From JAAZBW01 sp035647855 (lineage in GTDB: Bacteria; Actinomycetota; Actinomycetes; Actinomycetales; Actinomycetaceae): DNA of 64,000 bases. The position numbers and the translations under genes are program-made. Positions 32,389 through 41,736 of the stretch are shown here, in pieces. Each line of letters opens with the position of its first letter. The first letter of the stretch is position 1. The notes under the pieces were generated by a model. The model was not told the DNA's origin, ran no database searches, and saw nothing but the letters and a program-made list of their open reading frames with translations. The stretch covers positions 1 to 64,000 of the forward strand of contig DASRMP010000013.1 in assembly GCA_035647855.1 (NCBI GenBank). The letters run 5' to 3'.

Positions 32389-34500
32389 ATGGCCCAATCA
32401 ACCAAGGTCGCGGATAGAGCCGCGGCAGAACAATCAGCGGCAACTGAACGGATGCCCACGAAGCGGGTGATCGCGTACTCGTTCGGTGATGTCGCGAACA
32501 ACCTGACCTTCCAGATGACATCGATGTTCCTCATGGTCTACATGACGGACATCGCCGGCGTGGCGGCCGGCACGGCCGGACTCATCTACGGTGTCACGAA
32601 GATCTGGGCGGGATTCTCGGATCTCTTCGCCGGCCAGATGGTCGACCGGGCGGACACCCGATGGGGCCGCCTGCGGCCATGGATCCTCTTCGGCAGCACG
32701 CCGCTCGCTGTTGTTTTCGTGTTGCTCTTCAGCGCGCCTGCCGGCCTCACACCGGCCGCGACGGTCGCCTGGATCTTCCTCTTCGACGCCGCCTACCAAC
32801 TGGCGTACTCGTTCGTGAACATCCCGTACGGCTCGCTCGGTGCCGCGATGACTCAGAACTCGGTGGACCGGTCGCGGCTCTCGGGTGCCAGGTCGATCGC
32901 GTCGGCAATGACGGGTGTTGCACTCTCGGCGATCGTCGCACCTCAGTTCCAGGACACTTCTGGCGACGACGTGCGCATGCGGTTCACTCTGATCTGCGCC
33001 GGGCTCGGCGTTATCGCCGTAATCCTCTACCTCATCTGCTTCGCGAACGTGCGCGAGGTAGTGCCGCGGTCCACCAAGAAGGTCTCGCTCGGCGCGACCC
33101 TGAAGATGGTGAGGCAGAACAAGCCGCTGGTCATTCTCTGCGCTGGCGCGTTCTTCCTGCTCTGCTCCATGTTCACCATGAGCGCGGTGGCGATGTACTA
33201 CGCGCGCGAGGTGCTCGGCAACGCCGGTTGGTACACCTTGCTGGCATTGGCCCAGACACTCGGCACGGTGGCGGTTGCCTCCTTTGTGCCCACCATTACG
33301 ATCAGGTTCGGGAAGCGGAATGGCTATGTCCTGTCCGCCGCCGTCGTGATCCTGGCATTCGTTCTCATCTACTTCGTACCGGCGGGCAGTCTGCCGGTGG
33401 CGATCGTGGCGTGGCTCCTCTTCGGCATCGGAACCGGTGGAACGAACGCGCTGATGTTCTCCATGCAGGCGGACACGGTCGACTATGGCGAGTGGAAGAC
33501 CGAACTCCGTTCCGAGGGCGGTTCGTACTCGATCCTGTCCTTCATCCGGAAGACCGGGCAGGGCGTGGGCGGCTGGGCCGGCGCGTTCATCATCGGGCTC
33601 TTCGGTTACGCCGGCGGCGCAGCCGAGCAGACGGCCGAGGCGGTTCAGGGAATTCGGCTCGCTACGGGCGCTCTCCCGGCCGTCTTGGCCTTGCTCGCGC
33701 TGCTCGTGATGCTTCGCTACCCGCTGTCAGGAGACGAGCACAAGAAGATCGTCTCGGAGCTGCATGAACGCAGGACGACACAGGCGGTCAAGGACGCCCA
33801 CGGCGTAGACACCGGAGAAATCAAGGTCCGTGAGGACGTTGGCGACGGCCGCAGCATGCGGGTCCGGGCGCCTTCGAAGGCGCACCTCCCGATCGTCACG
33901 CTCTTCGAGGCGACGGGGTCCGGCGGATCAGAAATCGGGCCGAAGCTCGCGGAGAAGCTGGGCGTCCCATTCATTCCGCAGGCATTCTCTCTTGATGACA
34001 TCTCGACTGCGAAAGCGAGCACCTACGCATCAGACAGTGCTTTCAACCGCTGGTTGCGCGGCATTTCGTTCGGAGTTACGACCGACGCAGACCACGCACG
34101 AGGCACCGACCAAGCCTCCAACACCGCCCTGCAGGTCGAGAACACGCGTTCCGTCATTGCCGAGGTCGAGAACGGTGGTGTCCTCGTCGGAAGGAACGGT
34201 GCACTCGTTCTTGCGAAGGCCGAGGGAGCGTTCCACGTACGGCTGTACGCCCCGCTCGAGAAGCGCATCGCGCGTATCGCCGAGACACGCGGTCTGAGCT
34301 GGGACGATGCCGCTGAACTGATCGTCGCTTCGGACCGGACACGCGCGGAGATCTCGCAACGGGTCCACAGGTGGGACCCGAACTCGGACGAGCACTACGA
34401 CATCGAGATCAACACGACCTCGATGACCTACGACGATGTGGTTGACCTCATCGTCGGCATCTACCGCAAGAAGTACCCTGAGACGGGACTTGCTGAGTAG
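32389..34500 (+). CDS. GPH-type sugar transporter fused to a cytidylate-kinase-like domain
   Basis: A 703-residue fusion. Residues about 20-450 form a twelve-helix symporter of the glycoside-pentoside-hexuronide family (MelB type): RVIAYSFGDVANNLTF opens it and DTVDYGEWKT is a family signature. Residues about 500-703 match the cytidylate-kinase-like family (PF13189): a P-loop-like GSGGSEIGPKLAEKLG, AEVENGGVLVGRNGALVLA, then the C-terminal helices. The acceptor of that kinase-like domain is unknown. The join suggests control of transport by nucleotide binding, or coupled phosphorylation. The ATG at 32389 has AAGGAG upstream; the gene stands alone. Confidence 0.88.
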   Translation: MAQSTKVADRAAAEQSAATERMPTKRVIAYSFGDVANNLTFQMTSMFLMVYMTDIAGVAAGTAGLIYGVTKIWAGFSDLFAGQMVDRADTRWGRLRPWILFGSTPLAVVFVLLFSAPAGLTPAATVAWIFLFDAAYQLAYSFVNIPYGSLGAAMTQNSVDRSRLSGARSIASAMTGVALSAIVAPQFQDTSGDDVRMRFTLICAGLGVIAVILYLICFANVREVVPRSTKKVSLGATLKMVRQNKPLVILCAGAFFLLCSMFTMSAVAMYYAREVLGNAGWYTLLALAQTLGTVAVASFVPTITIRFGKRNGYVLSAAVVILAFVLIYFVPAGSLPVAIVAWLLFGIGTGGTNALMFSMQADTVDYGEWKTELRSEGGSYSILSFIRKTGQGVGGWAGAFIIGLFGYAGGAAEQTAEAVQGIRLATGALPAVLALLALLVMLRYPLSGDEHKKIVSELHERRTTQAVKDAHGVDTGEIKVREDVGDGRSMRVRAPSKAHLPIVTLFEATGSGGSEIGPKLAEKLGVPFIPQAFSLDDISTAKASTYASDSAFNRWLRGISFGVTTDADHARGTDQASNTALQVENTRSVIAEVENGGVLVGRNGALVLAKAEGAFHVRLYAPLEKRIARIAETRGLSWDDAAELIVASDRTRAEISQRVHRWDPNSDEHYDIEINTTSMTYDDVVDLIVGIYRKKYPETGLAE

Positions 34501-34568
34501 CAGCCCCAAGCGGTAGACCGGGCACTTGCCCTGGGAAGCCACTGCGGCCCCGTGCGGCTGGGAACTGA

Positions 34569-35129
34569 TCAGTTCCCGCCGCCGGGGCCGCCGTTCGTTT
34601 CAGTTTCGCCGACGGTGTCCGGTCCCGGGTGATAGCTGGAACTCGCCGGGCGCCGCGCGAGCCAGTGCGCCAGTCCCCACCACAGGCCGACACACACAAT
34701 CGCCGCCACGGTGCCTGCCACGATGGCCGCGATCTCCCCGAGGACGACTCCGAACGTCAGGGCGGCGACTCCGATGACTGTCACGGCGACGAGGCCGAGT
34801 CCGGCCTGGGCAAGCCGGTCTCCCATGCGCACGAGCACGTCCTTCCGGTGGCTCTGGAAGAGGACTCGGTGCATCACTACTGGCGCGAGCACGAAGAACA
34901 CGGCGAGCGAGCCGGCCGCGACTGCGATCAGGTACAGGAGCCGGAGGTTGTCCGTGAGGTCCTCGAATCGGTCCTGGAACGGAAGGATCAGCAGGAAGCC
35001 CGCGAGCAACTGGACACCCGTCTGGACTACGCGCAACTCTTGGAGAAGCTCGTTCCACTGCCGGTCGAGGCGCTCGCCGGGGTCCTCGCGCCGATCAGGA
35101 GTGGTGCTCTCGCCCTGTCCGTTCGACAA
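34569..35129 (-). CDS. DUF6328-like membrane protein
   Basis: A 186-residue protein with four hydrophobic helices after a hydrophilic start. LLQELRVVQTGVQLLAGFLL and LPFQDRF are typical of the actinobacterial DUF6328 family, whose function is unknown. I choose the TTG at 35129 because AAGGAGG stands six bases upstream; the ATG at 35162 has no such site and adds a basic tail. The C-terminus is glycine-rich. It is followed by no other gene on its strand. Confidence 0.8.
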   Translation of the reverse strand: MSNGQGESTTPDRREDPGERLDRQWNELLQELRVVQTGVQLLAGFLLILPFQDRFEDLTDNLRLLYLIAVAAGSLAVFFVLAPVVMHRVLFQSHRKDVLVRMGDRLAQAGLGLVAVTVIGVAALTFGVVLGEIAAIVAGTVAAIVCVGLWWGLAHWLARRPASSSYHPGPDTVGETETNGGPGGGN

Positions 35130-35258
35130 CTCGTACCTCCTTCGCGCCAAGAGGCACGCCATCTGGGCACACGGTGCGCACCCCAGGACACACGCCAGAG
35201 CGGTGGGGAAGTCCTGAGAGGACCGCCCGCAGCAGATCCTCCATCGAGGACCACACAG

Positions 35259-35332
<74 letters not shown>

Positions 35333-35368
35333 GTGGCCTAGAGAACTATATCCGACACTGCGCCCTCG

Positions 35369-36379
35369 TCAGAAATCCGTGGAGTGTGCGAACCGCAACA
35401 CACTGACTTCCGGCGGACATGCGAACCGGATCGGAGCGTAGGGCGAAGTGCCGAGTCCGGCGGAGATGTTGACCCACATCGGAGGTCCGCCGTCGTCGGG
35501 AAGTGAGTCCGGGACAGGGGCGAGGAAAGGCCGCGGCTCCACGGAACGGCCATCAGGCCGGAGTCCGGGCCAGCCCTGCAGGCCGCTCGCGCGCCACGTC
35601 GGCAGGTCGCAGTTCGTCACGAGCGCCCCGTAGAGCGGTACGCGAACCTGCCCTCCGTGCGTGTGGCCGAAGAATCCGACGGCGCAGCCCTCGTCATGGA
35701 AGGCGTCGAGGACTCTCGAGTAGGGCGCGTGGGCGACACCGATGTGCAGGTCGCCGCGCACCCCGTCGTCGGCGGGATAGTGGTCCCGCTCGATGTGGGG
35801 GTCGTCGACGCCGACGAAACTCAGCTCCAAACCCGCCGCAGTGAGCGTTCCGCGCGTGTTTCGCAGGTCGAGCCAGCCACGCTCCCGCAGTGCGGCCGCG
35901 AGATCCGCGGCGGGAAGGCGCACGTACTCCGACGATCTTGGGGTGGAACTCCGCCACATGTACTGCAGCGGATTCCGTGGCCGCGGCCCGAAGTAGTCGT
36001 TCGAACCGAAGACGAACACACCCGGAATGTCCAGGAGTTCACCCAACGCCCCCAAGACCGCTGGCACGGCCAGCGGCGAGGCCATCGCGTCTCCCGTGAA
36101 GACAACGAGGTCCGGCCGGACGCGCCGAGCCAGGGCACGAACGAAGCGTTGTCTCGCGATTTGACTCGGGAGTAGATGCAGATCCGAGAGATGCAGCACC
36201 GTGAGGTGTTTCGGCGCTTCCTTGCCCTCGGAGGCGCTTTCCCCGTCCGCCTCGACGTTGCCTTTGGCGGTGAGCCGAATCTCATGGCTACGGATGCGGT
36301 GGATCCACGCGGCTTCGATCAGCGCCCACGCAAACACACCCGCACCCAGGCCGAGTCCGGTACCGGCTATGCCGGTCAT
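35369..36379 (-). CDS. Metallophosphoesterase
   Basis: A 336-residue protein with one N-terminal helix (LGAGVFAWALIEAAWI), then a calcineurin-like phosphoesterase domain: HLSDLHLLPS, VFTGDAMASP, the GNHD variant FGSNDYFGP, VAHAPYSR and FFGHTHGGQVR. All metal-binding positions look intact. The substrate is unknown; the family includes YkuE-like enzymes acting at the membrane. It follows ponA on the same strand 42 bases away, as the orthologue does next to ponA2 in mycobacteria. Confidence 0.92.
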   Translation of the reverse strand: MTGIAGTGLGLGAGVFAWALIEAAWIHRIRSHEIRLTAKGNVEADGESASEGKEAPKHLTVLHLSDLHLLPSQIARQRFVRALARRVRPDLVVFTGDAMASPLAVPAVLGALGELLDIPGVFVFGSNDYFGPRPRNPLQYMWRSSTPRSSEYVRLPAADLAAALRERGWLDLRNTRGTLTAAGLELSFVGVDDPHIERDHYPADDGVRGDLHIGVAHAPYSRVLDAFHDEGCAVGFFGHTHGGQVRVPLYGALVTNCDLPTWRASGLQGWPGLRPDGRSVEPRPFLAPVPDSLPDDGGPPMWVNISAGLGTSPYAPIRFACPPEVSVLRFAHSTDF

Positions 36380-36421
36380 CCGACGAGCGCGCGCGCCGGT
36401 CCGCCGTGCGGCGCTCAGGAG

Positions 36422-38869
36422 TTACCCCTCATCTCCGTTGCCATCGACGTTGCCGTTGTCGCCGCCGTTGTCGCCGCCTTGCTCCTCTGCCGGTGGAGGT
36501 GGCGCGGGAGCCTCGGGTTCCGGCCGCCGAACCGGCGCCGGGCCTGCCGAAAGCGTGAGATGGACGGCCGAGTTCACTGCGGCGCGCCCGCTCGGGTTCT
36601 GCGCGGCTACCGTACCGGCCGGCGCGCTTGAATAGATCCGCGAACCGGAGATCGTCACGGTGAAGCCGGCGTTCTCGAGGATTGAGCGGGCATTGTCTGG
36701 CGAACGGCCGAGCACATACGGCACGTCGCGCTGCTCTCCTTCGATGGTCCTCTGCGTCGGAGTGTTGAACCCCAGAACGGGCTCGCCCTCGAGCGCACCC
36801 GACATGAAGGATCTGAACGCGGCGGCCGTGAGCAGTCCTCCGTAGACCTCTCGGTGATAGCGCCTGTTGATGACCGAGTGGAACATCGAGATGTCGGCGT
36901 CCGAGTGGCCCATCCACACAGCCGACGCAAGTTGCGGCGTGTAGCCGACGAACCAGGCGTGCGTGTCCATGTTGGCCGTGCCCGTCTTTCCGGCAACCGG
37001 CCGGCCAGGCAGGGCGGCCCGGAATCCGGTCCCGCTGGGTTCTACCACGCTCTGCAGCGCGTAGGTCACTCCGCGGGCCACCTCGGGCGTGATCACCTCG
37101 GTGCACGTGGAGGACGGAACGTCAAAAACCTGTCCCTCGCGGTTCGTGATTGCCGTGATCGCGACCGGCTCGCACGCGACACCCTGGTTCGCGAGCGTTG
37201 CGAAGGCGTTCGCCATGCTGATCGGCGTGACTGTGTTGGAGCCGAGGATTCCACTCGGATAGAGCTCGAGGTCTTCCCCGTTCCCACGCTCGACACCCAT
37301 TGCGCTCGCGACGCCCATGATCGAGCACATGTCCATCTGGTTCGCCATCCATACGAAGGGCAGGTTGATGGACCTCTTGGTGGCCTCGAGGACCGAGATG
37401 GTCTGGGCGTTGTACCCGCCCTCGATGTTGTTCGGTGTGTAGTGGGCGCGGTACTCCGGGGCGCACGAGATGTTCCAGCTTCGGGTCGGATAGTCCCGGA
37501 TCTGTGCCGGAATCTGCTGCCGCAGCGCGTGGTTCGTCCGCAGCCATTCGGTGAGAGTGAACACCTTGAACGCAGAGCCCGACTGGAAGCCCTGGCCACC
37601 GCCGTGTGAGACTCCGACGTTGTAGTTGACCTCCGTCTGGCTGGGATCCGCCTCATTCGGGTTCTTGCCGAAGTTGGTGTTCTGCACCATCGCCTGGACA
37701 CGCCCGGTGCCTGGTTCGATCGATGTCAGCGCCATCGACACGCCCGACCGGTCGTTCACTGGCACCTGCGCCACCACGGCGTCGTAGGCGAGTTGCTGAC
37801 GGTGCGGATCGAGCGTCGTCGTGACCTGGAGACCGCCACGCAGGAGGGTGGCTTGCCGATCGGAGAAGGACTCTCCCAGAATCGACGCGAAGTCAGGGTT
37901 CGTGTACAGATCGCGAACCACATACGTGCAGTAGTAGGCGGAGATGCCGGCGACACCGCATCCCGACTGCCTGGTCTGGTGGTTGGCCGTGAGTTCCTCG
38001 ACCGGGATCGCCAGCACTTCGTCGACCTGGGCCTGATCGACCAGTCCATCACGCTGCATGGCGCTCAGCACGACGGCCTGCCGTGCCCTCGCGTTTTCAG
38101 GATTCGAGAGCGGATCGTGATTGTTCGGAGACTGCGGGATGCCGGCCAGCAATGACGCCTCTGCGAGAGAGAGTTCGGACGCCGAGTGCCCGAAGAAGTG
38201 CTGGGAGGCCGCCTCGACGCCGTACACGGACGGGCCGAACTGCGCGAGATTGAGATAGCCCTCAAGGATTTCGGCTTTGGAGTACTGCTTCTCGAGTTGG
38301 ATCGCGTAACGCGCCTCCTGCAACTTACGGCCGTACGACTGCGCGGTCGCGGACTCGTACAGCTCCCGTGCCGCAGCCGCGTCGGTGAGTTCCAGTTGGC
38401 TCGCCTTCTCGACGAAGACGTTCTTCACGTACTGCTGAGTGAGGGTCGAGGCGCCCTCCGTGCTGCCGCCCTGCATGTTGTTGACGAGGGCTCGCGCCAT
38501 GCCCTCAAGGTCGACGCCGTTGTGCTCCAGGAAGCGGTGATCCTCGATCGCGACGATCGCGTCGCGCATCGGTTGGGAGACTTGATCGAGCGGAACATTT
38601 ATGCGGTTCTGTTGCCAGAATGATGCCATGACGCTGCCGTCTGCGTAATAGAGGACGGACACCTCGGACGGCCGGGACGGATTGAGATCCGCAGGCAGGT
38701 CATCGAAGAGGCCGGTGGCCGAGTTGGTGGCAGTGCCTGCGGCGGTGGCGAATGGGACAGCGAGCCCCGCCATCAGGACGCCGCCCACCCCCGCAGCGAG
38801 GAAGAAGGCGAGCAGCATGGCGAGCACCTCTGGCAGGCGCAAAACCCGGCTCGAGTTCTTGGAGGCCAT
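36422..38869 (-). CDS. ponA: Class A penicillin-binding protein with PASTA domain
   Basis: A bifunctional cell-wall synthase of 815 residues. One N-terminal helix anchors it. The glycosyltransferase domain has EDHRFLEHNGVD and STLTQQYVKN; the transpeptidase has the active serine in SGSAFKVF, SIN and KTGTANMD. A single PASTA domain (about 685-750) is followed by a Pro/Glu then Gly/Asn/Asp-rich tail. I start at the ATG at 38869 (MASKNSSRV), with AGGA upstream; a longer frame to 38914 is possible. The divergent neighbour is whiB, as with whiB4-ponA2 in M. tuberculosis. Confidence 0.93.
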   Translation of the reverse strand: MASKNSSRVLRLPEVLAMLLAFFLAAGVGGVLMAGLAVPFATAAGTATNSATGLFDDLPADLNPSRPSEVSVLYYADGSVMASFWQQNRINVPLDQVSQPMRDAIVAIEDHRFLEHNGVDLEGMARALVNNMQGGSTEGASTLTQQYVKNVFVEKASQLELTDAAAARELYESATAQSYGRKLQEARYAIQLEKQYSKAEILEGYLNLAQFGPSVYGVEAASQHFFGHSASELSLAEASLLAGIPQSPNNHDPLSNPENARARQAVVLSAMQRDGLVDQAQVDEVLAIPVEELTANHQTRQSGCGVAGISAYYCTYVVRDLYTNPDFASILGESFSDRQATLLRGGLQVTTTLDPHRQQLAYDAVVAQVPVNDRSGVSMALTSIEPGTGRVQAMVQNTNFGKNPNEADPSQTEVNYNVGVSHGGGQGFQSGSAFKVFTLTEWLRTNHALRQQIPAQIRDYPTRSWNISCAPEYRAHYTPNNIEGGYNAQTISVLEATKRSINLPFVWMANQMDMCSIMGVASAMGVERGNGEDLELYPSGILGSNTVTPISMANAFATLANQGVACEPVAITAITNREGQVFDVPSSTCTEVITPEVARGVTYALQSVVEPSGTGFRAALPGRPVAGKTGTANMDTHAWFVGYTPQLASAVWMGHSDADISMFHSVINRRYHREVYGGLLTAAAFRSFMSGALEGEPVLGFNTPTQRTIEGEQRDVPYVLGRSPDNARSILENAGFTVTISGSRIYSSAPAGTVAAQNPSGRAAVNSAVHLTLSAGPAPVRRPEPEAPAPPPPAEEQGGDNGGDNGNVDGNGDEG

Positions 38870-39015
38870 ATGTCCTAGGGTACGGGCGATGTCGTCTTGG
38901 TGAAGGTGCCGCATCGCGAGTGAGTGGTCACATCTGGGTCACGGATGTACGGCGGGTGTTGTGATCGACTCGTGAGCAGATGTAACGGCCACGTAACGAA
39001 ACCGACGGCAACCCC

Positions 39016-39046
39016 TTGCCAGGCCCGTGGTGCCTATCACTATACT
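39016..39046 (+). promoter_or_regulatory. Promoter of whiB
   Basis: TTGCCA (39016-39021) and TATACT (39041-39046) are 19 bases apart, giving an RNA leader of roughly 95 bases before the whiB ATG. Confidence 0.5.
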
Positions 39047-39146
39047 GATCGTACTTAACCGGACATCGCAGTCCAGGACGGACGAACGGCCCGAGATGGT
39101 CCGAAGAAGCCGTGAAGAAAACCAAACGCAACTCTACGGAGGTTCC

Positions 39147-39500
39147 ATGAGCGTCAACGATGACCAGACGTGGGCAGCCCGAGCAGCCTGTGCCTCAGCT
39201 CCCCCGGACGCACTTTTTGTGAGGGGTGCGGCTCAGAGGGAGGCACGGGTGCGGTGCTTCGGTTGCCCCGTCCGCATGGAGTGCCTCGCCGACGCCCTCG
39301 AGTCAAAGACGACTTTCGGGGTGTGGGGTGGGCTCACCGAGCGTGAGCGGCGCGCGCTGCTCAGGCAGTACCCAGACGTCGAGGACTGGGACACATGGCT
39401 CTGCAGCGACGACATCACGGCGATTGAACTCCGCAGCCCCGTCGCGCCCCGCATCATCACGCGGTTGAGGCAGAGCCAGGCGAGCTTGCGCAGTAAGTGA
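39147..39500 (+). CDS. whiB4: WhiB-family iron-sulfur regulator (WhiB4-like)
   Basis: A 117-residue WhiB protein. Four cysteines hold the expected [4Fe-4S] cluster: one in AACASAP, then RCFGCPVRMEC. The GVWGG turn and the basic end (RRALLRQY) follow. The ATG at 39147 has ACGGAGG upstream. It is divergent from ponA and upstream of ridA and crp genes, the same context as whiB4 in mycobacteria, where WhiB4 is a redox regulator. The C-terminal extension of about 40 residues is longer than in a minimal WhiB. Confidence 0.9.
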   Translation: MSVNDDQTWAARAACASAPPDALFVRGAAQREARVRCFGCPVRMECLADALESKTTFGVWGGLTERERRALLRQYPDVEDWDTWLCSDDITAIELRSPVAPRIITRLRQSQASLRSK

Positions 39501-39556
39501 CCCGCGCATTCGGGCGTGACCTCGCTCGCCGGCCCGGCACCTCCTAGGATTGCGGC

Positions 39557-39718
39557 ATGACTCGATGGGAATATGCCACGTTTCCGCTTCTCATTCACTC
39601 GACCAAGGCGATCCTCGATCAGTGGGGCGCCGATGGATGGGAACTCGTCCAGGTTGTCCCGGGCCCCCAGGGCTCGGCCAACCTGGTCGCGTACATGAAG
39701 CGGCCGCTGGAGTCCTGA
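39557..39718 (+). CDS. Small DUF4177-like protein (53 residues)
   Basis: A short frame, MTRWEYATFPLL onwards, ending KRPLES. The opening WEYAT and the central WGADGWELVQVVPG are typical of DUF4177-like small proteins. TAGGAT ends six bases before the ATG, without a Shine-Dalgarno sequence, so the transcript is probably leaderless. The stop overlaps the ridA start as TGATG, so the two are coupled. A similar small gene lies before the RidA-family gene in mycobacteria. Function unknown. Confidence 0.8.
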   Translation: MTRWEYATFPLLIHSTKAILDQWGADGWELVQVVPGPQGSANLVAYMKRPLES

Positions 39719-40176
39719 TGTCCGCATCCGCCCGGCTACGCGAGCTCGGCATCGAACTTCCTGAGGTGGCCGTGCCGGTCGCGGAATACGTGCCGGCGGT
39801 TCGGCACGGCGATTTGATCGTGACATCAGGCCAGCTGCCGACTGTCGGCGGCACGCCGATTGTCACCGGCGTCGTCGGGGGCGGCGTCAGCCCCGACCGC
39901 GCCACGGAGGCCGCCCGCGTCGCGTGCCTGAACGCGCTGGCCGCTGCCGCGGCGCTCGCGGGTGGGATCGACTCGATCGCCCGCGTGCTGAAAGTGGTCG
40001 TGTACGTCGCTTCTGCCCCGGGGTTCAGCGGTCAGCCGGGGGTCGCCAATGGTGCCTCCAGTCTCCTGGGGGAGATCTTCGGCGACGACGGCGTGCACGC
40101 ACGTTCGGCGGTCGGCGTCGCGGCGCTACCGTTGGGCGTTCCGGTCGAACTGGAGCTGACGGTCGCCCTCTCGTGA
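39718..40176 (+). CDS. RidA-family protein
   Basis: A 152-residue member of the YjgF/RidA (Rid) family, whose best-known members hydrolyse reactive enamines and imines formed by PLP enzymes. The LIVTSGQLPT strand, ARVACLNALAAAAAL helix and the final VELELTVALS strand fit. The catalytic arginine of true RidA (in the R-S-A-V-G-V-A region, ARSAVGVAALP) is present. It follows the small DUF4177-like gene directly and converges on crp with one base between. Confidence 0.9.
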   Translation: MSASARLRELGIELPEVAVPVAEYVPAVRHGDLIVTSGQLPTVGGTPIVTGVVGGGVSPDRATEAARVACLNALAAAAALAGGIDSIARVLKVVVYVASAPGFSGQPGVANGASSLLGEIFGDDGVHARSAVGVAALPLGVPVELELTVALS

Positions 40177-40177
40177 A

Positions 40178-40858
40178 CTAGCGAGCGCGGCGGCGCAGTC
40201 TGTCAACGTCCAGCAGGTGTACTCCGCGGCCTTCCAAGCGGATCCAGCCACGGGAGACGAACTCCGCGAGCGATTTGTTGACAGTCTCGCGAGAGGCACC
40301 CACCAGCTGGGCGAGTTCTTCCTGAGTGAGTTCGTGGGGTACGTGGACCGTGCCGTCGTCCGCCCGGGAACCGAAGCGATCGGCGAGGTCGAGGAGGGCC
40401 TTGGCGACGCGTCCGGGGACGTCCGAGAAGACAAGATCCGCGAGCTGATCGTTGGTCCGGCGCAGACGCTGTGACAGCGCCTTCAGCATGTGTTTGGCCA
40501 ACTCGGGGCGCGTGTCGAGGAACTCCATCATTGCTTCGTGGTCGAGTTCCATCATCGTCGTAGGAGCGACAGCGGTCGCCGTGGTGGAACGGGGACCCGG
40601 ATCGAACAGCGTCAACTCGCCGATCATCTCGCCGGCACCCAGGACCGCGATGAGGTTCTCGCGGCCGTCGCTCGACGCGTGCCCGAGCTTGACCTTCCCG
40701 TCAACGAGGAGATAGAGGCGATCGCCGCGATCACCCTCGGAGAAGAGCTTCTCGCCGCGGCGGAAGGTCACCTCTTCCATGATCGAGGAGAGTTCCTTCT
40801 GGTCCTCCTCGCTGAGGGCCTCGAACAGCGGCACATTCGCGATCAGGTGTTCGTCCAC
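40178..40858 (-). CDS. crp: CRP/FNR-family cAMP-binding regulator
   Basis: A 226-residue global regulator. The cyclic-nucleotide pocket reads GEMIGELTLFDPGPRSTTATA; the dimer helix (RTNDQLADLVFSDVPGRVAK) and the HTH (TQEELAQLVGASRETVNKSL) closely resemble M. tuberculosis Crp (Rv3676). I start at the GTG at 40858, giving VDEHLIANVPLF, which matches the orthologue length; the frame is open for a long way upstream without a good site. It is divergent from nth, as in mycobacteria. Confidence 0.93.
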   Translation of the reverse strand: MDEHLIANVPLFEALSEEDQKELSSIMEEVTFRRGEKLFSEGDRGDRLYLLVDGKVKLGHASSDGRENLIAVLGAGEMIGELTLFDPGPRSTTATAVAPTTMMELDHEAMMEFLDTRPELAKHMLKALSQRLRRTNDQLADLVFSDVPGRVAKALLDLADRFGSRADDGTVHVPHELTQEELAQLVGASRETVNKSLAEFVSRGWIRLEGRGVHLLDVDRLRRRAR

Positions 40859-40981
40859 GTTTCCATCCAATCCTTGGTCTCGCCTCCAATACTGCCACCC
40901 CCTGTGACGTGGAGCACGAGTACTGAGCCCACGTGTCTCGCTCCGCCACGAGTCCGGCGGCACGCCACGTAGGCTGTGGCG

Positions 40982-41629
40982 ATGCGGGAGAGCAAGCAGG
41001 CACGGAAGGCGCGCGCGGAGGAGATCAACGCGCGTCTCGCCGCTGCGTATCCGGACGCCCACTGCGAGCTTGATTTCGGCAATCCGTTCGAGTTGCTGAT
41101 CGCGACGGTCCTCTCGGCGCAGACGACCGACGTGCGCGTCAACTCCATAACGCCGGAGCTGTTCTCGCGCTATCCGGGGCCCGAGGCGCTCGCGGGAGCG
41201 CCGCGCGAGGATGTCGAGCAGATACTGCGGCCAATCGGCTTCTTTCGCACGAAGACGAAGAACATCATCGCTCTCTCCCACCAACTGACCACGGAGTTCG
41301 GAGGCACGGTGCCGGACACCATGGAGGAACTCGTCACCCTGCCGGGCGTGGGACGCAAGACCGCAAACGTGGTGCTCGGCAATGCGTTCGGCGTTCCCGG
41401 GATCACCGTAGATACGCACGTGGGTCGCCTCAGCCGGCGCATGGGCCTGACCAAGAACGCGGACCCCGTCAAGGTCGAGACCGATCTCGGCGTACTCCTC
41501 CCGCCTGAGGAGTGGACCATGGCGTGTCATCGGATGATCTTCCACGGCCGGCGCTGCTGCACGGCTCGCAAGCCGGCGTGCGAACGGTGCCCCGTCGCGG
41601 AGTTGTGCCCCCGGATAGGCGTGCCATAG
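40982..41629 (+). CDS. nth: Endonuclease III
   Basis: A 215-residue base-excision repair glycosylase/AP lyase for oxidised pyrimidines. It has the helix-hairpin-helix LPGVGRKTANVVL with the catalytic lysine, the catalytic aspartate in VDTHVGRL, and a [4Fe-4S] loop with cysteines in CCTARKPACERCPVAELC. TAGGCT ends six bases before the ATG at 40982, so a leaderless mRNA is likely; a GTG two codons earlier is less likely. Confidence 0.95.
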   Translation: MRESKQARKARAEEINARLAAAYPDAHCELDFGNPFELLIATVLSAQTTDVRVNSITPELFSRYPGPEALAGAPREDVEQILRPIGFFRTKTKNIIALSHQLTTEFGGTVPDTMEELVTLPGVGRKTANVVLGNAFGVPGITVDTHVGRLSRRMGLTKNADPVKVETDLGVLLPPEEWTMACHRMIFHGRRCCTARKPACERCPVAELCPRIGVP

Positions 41630-41736
41630 TGCCGTAGTCCGGTGCGCGGGAAGCCAACAGAAATGGCGCCGATGGCGCGCGTCCGTCACCCGATTCACTT
41701 CTCGCGGGAAGCCGCTTTCCTTGGTGTTCTGTTACT

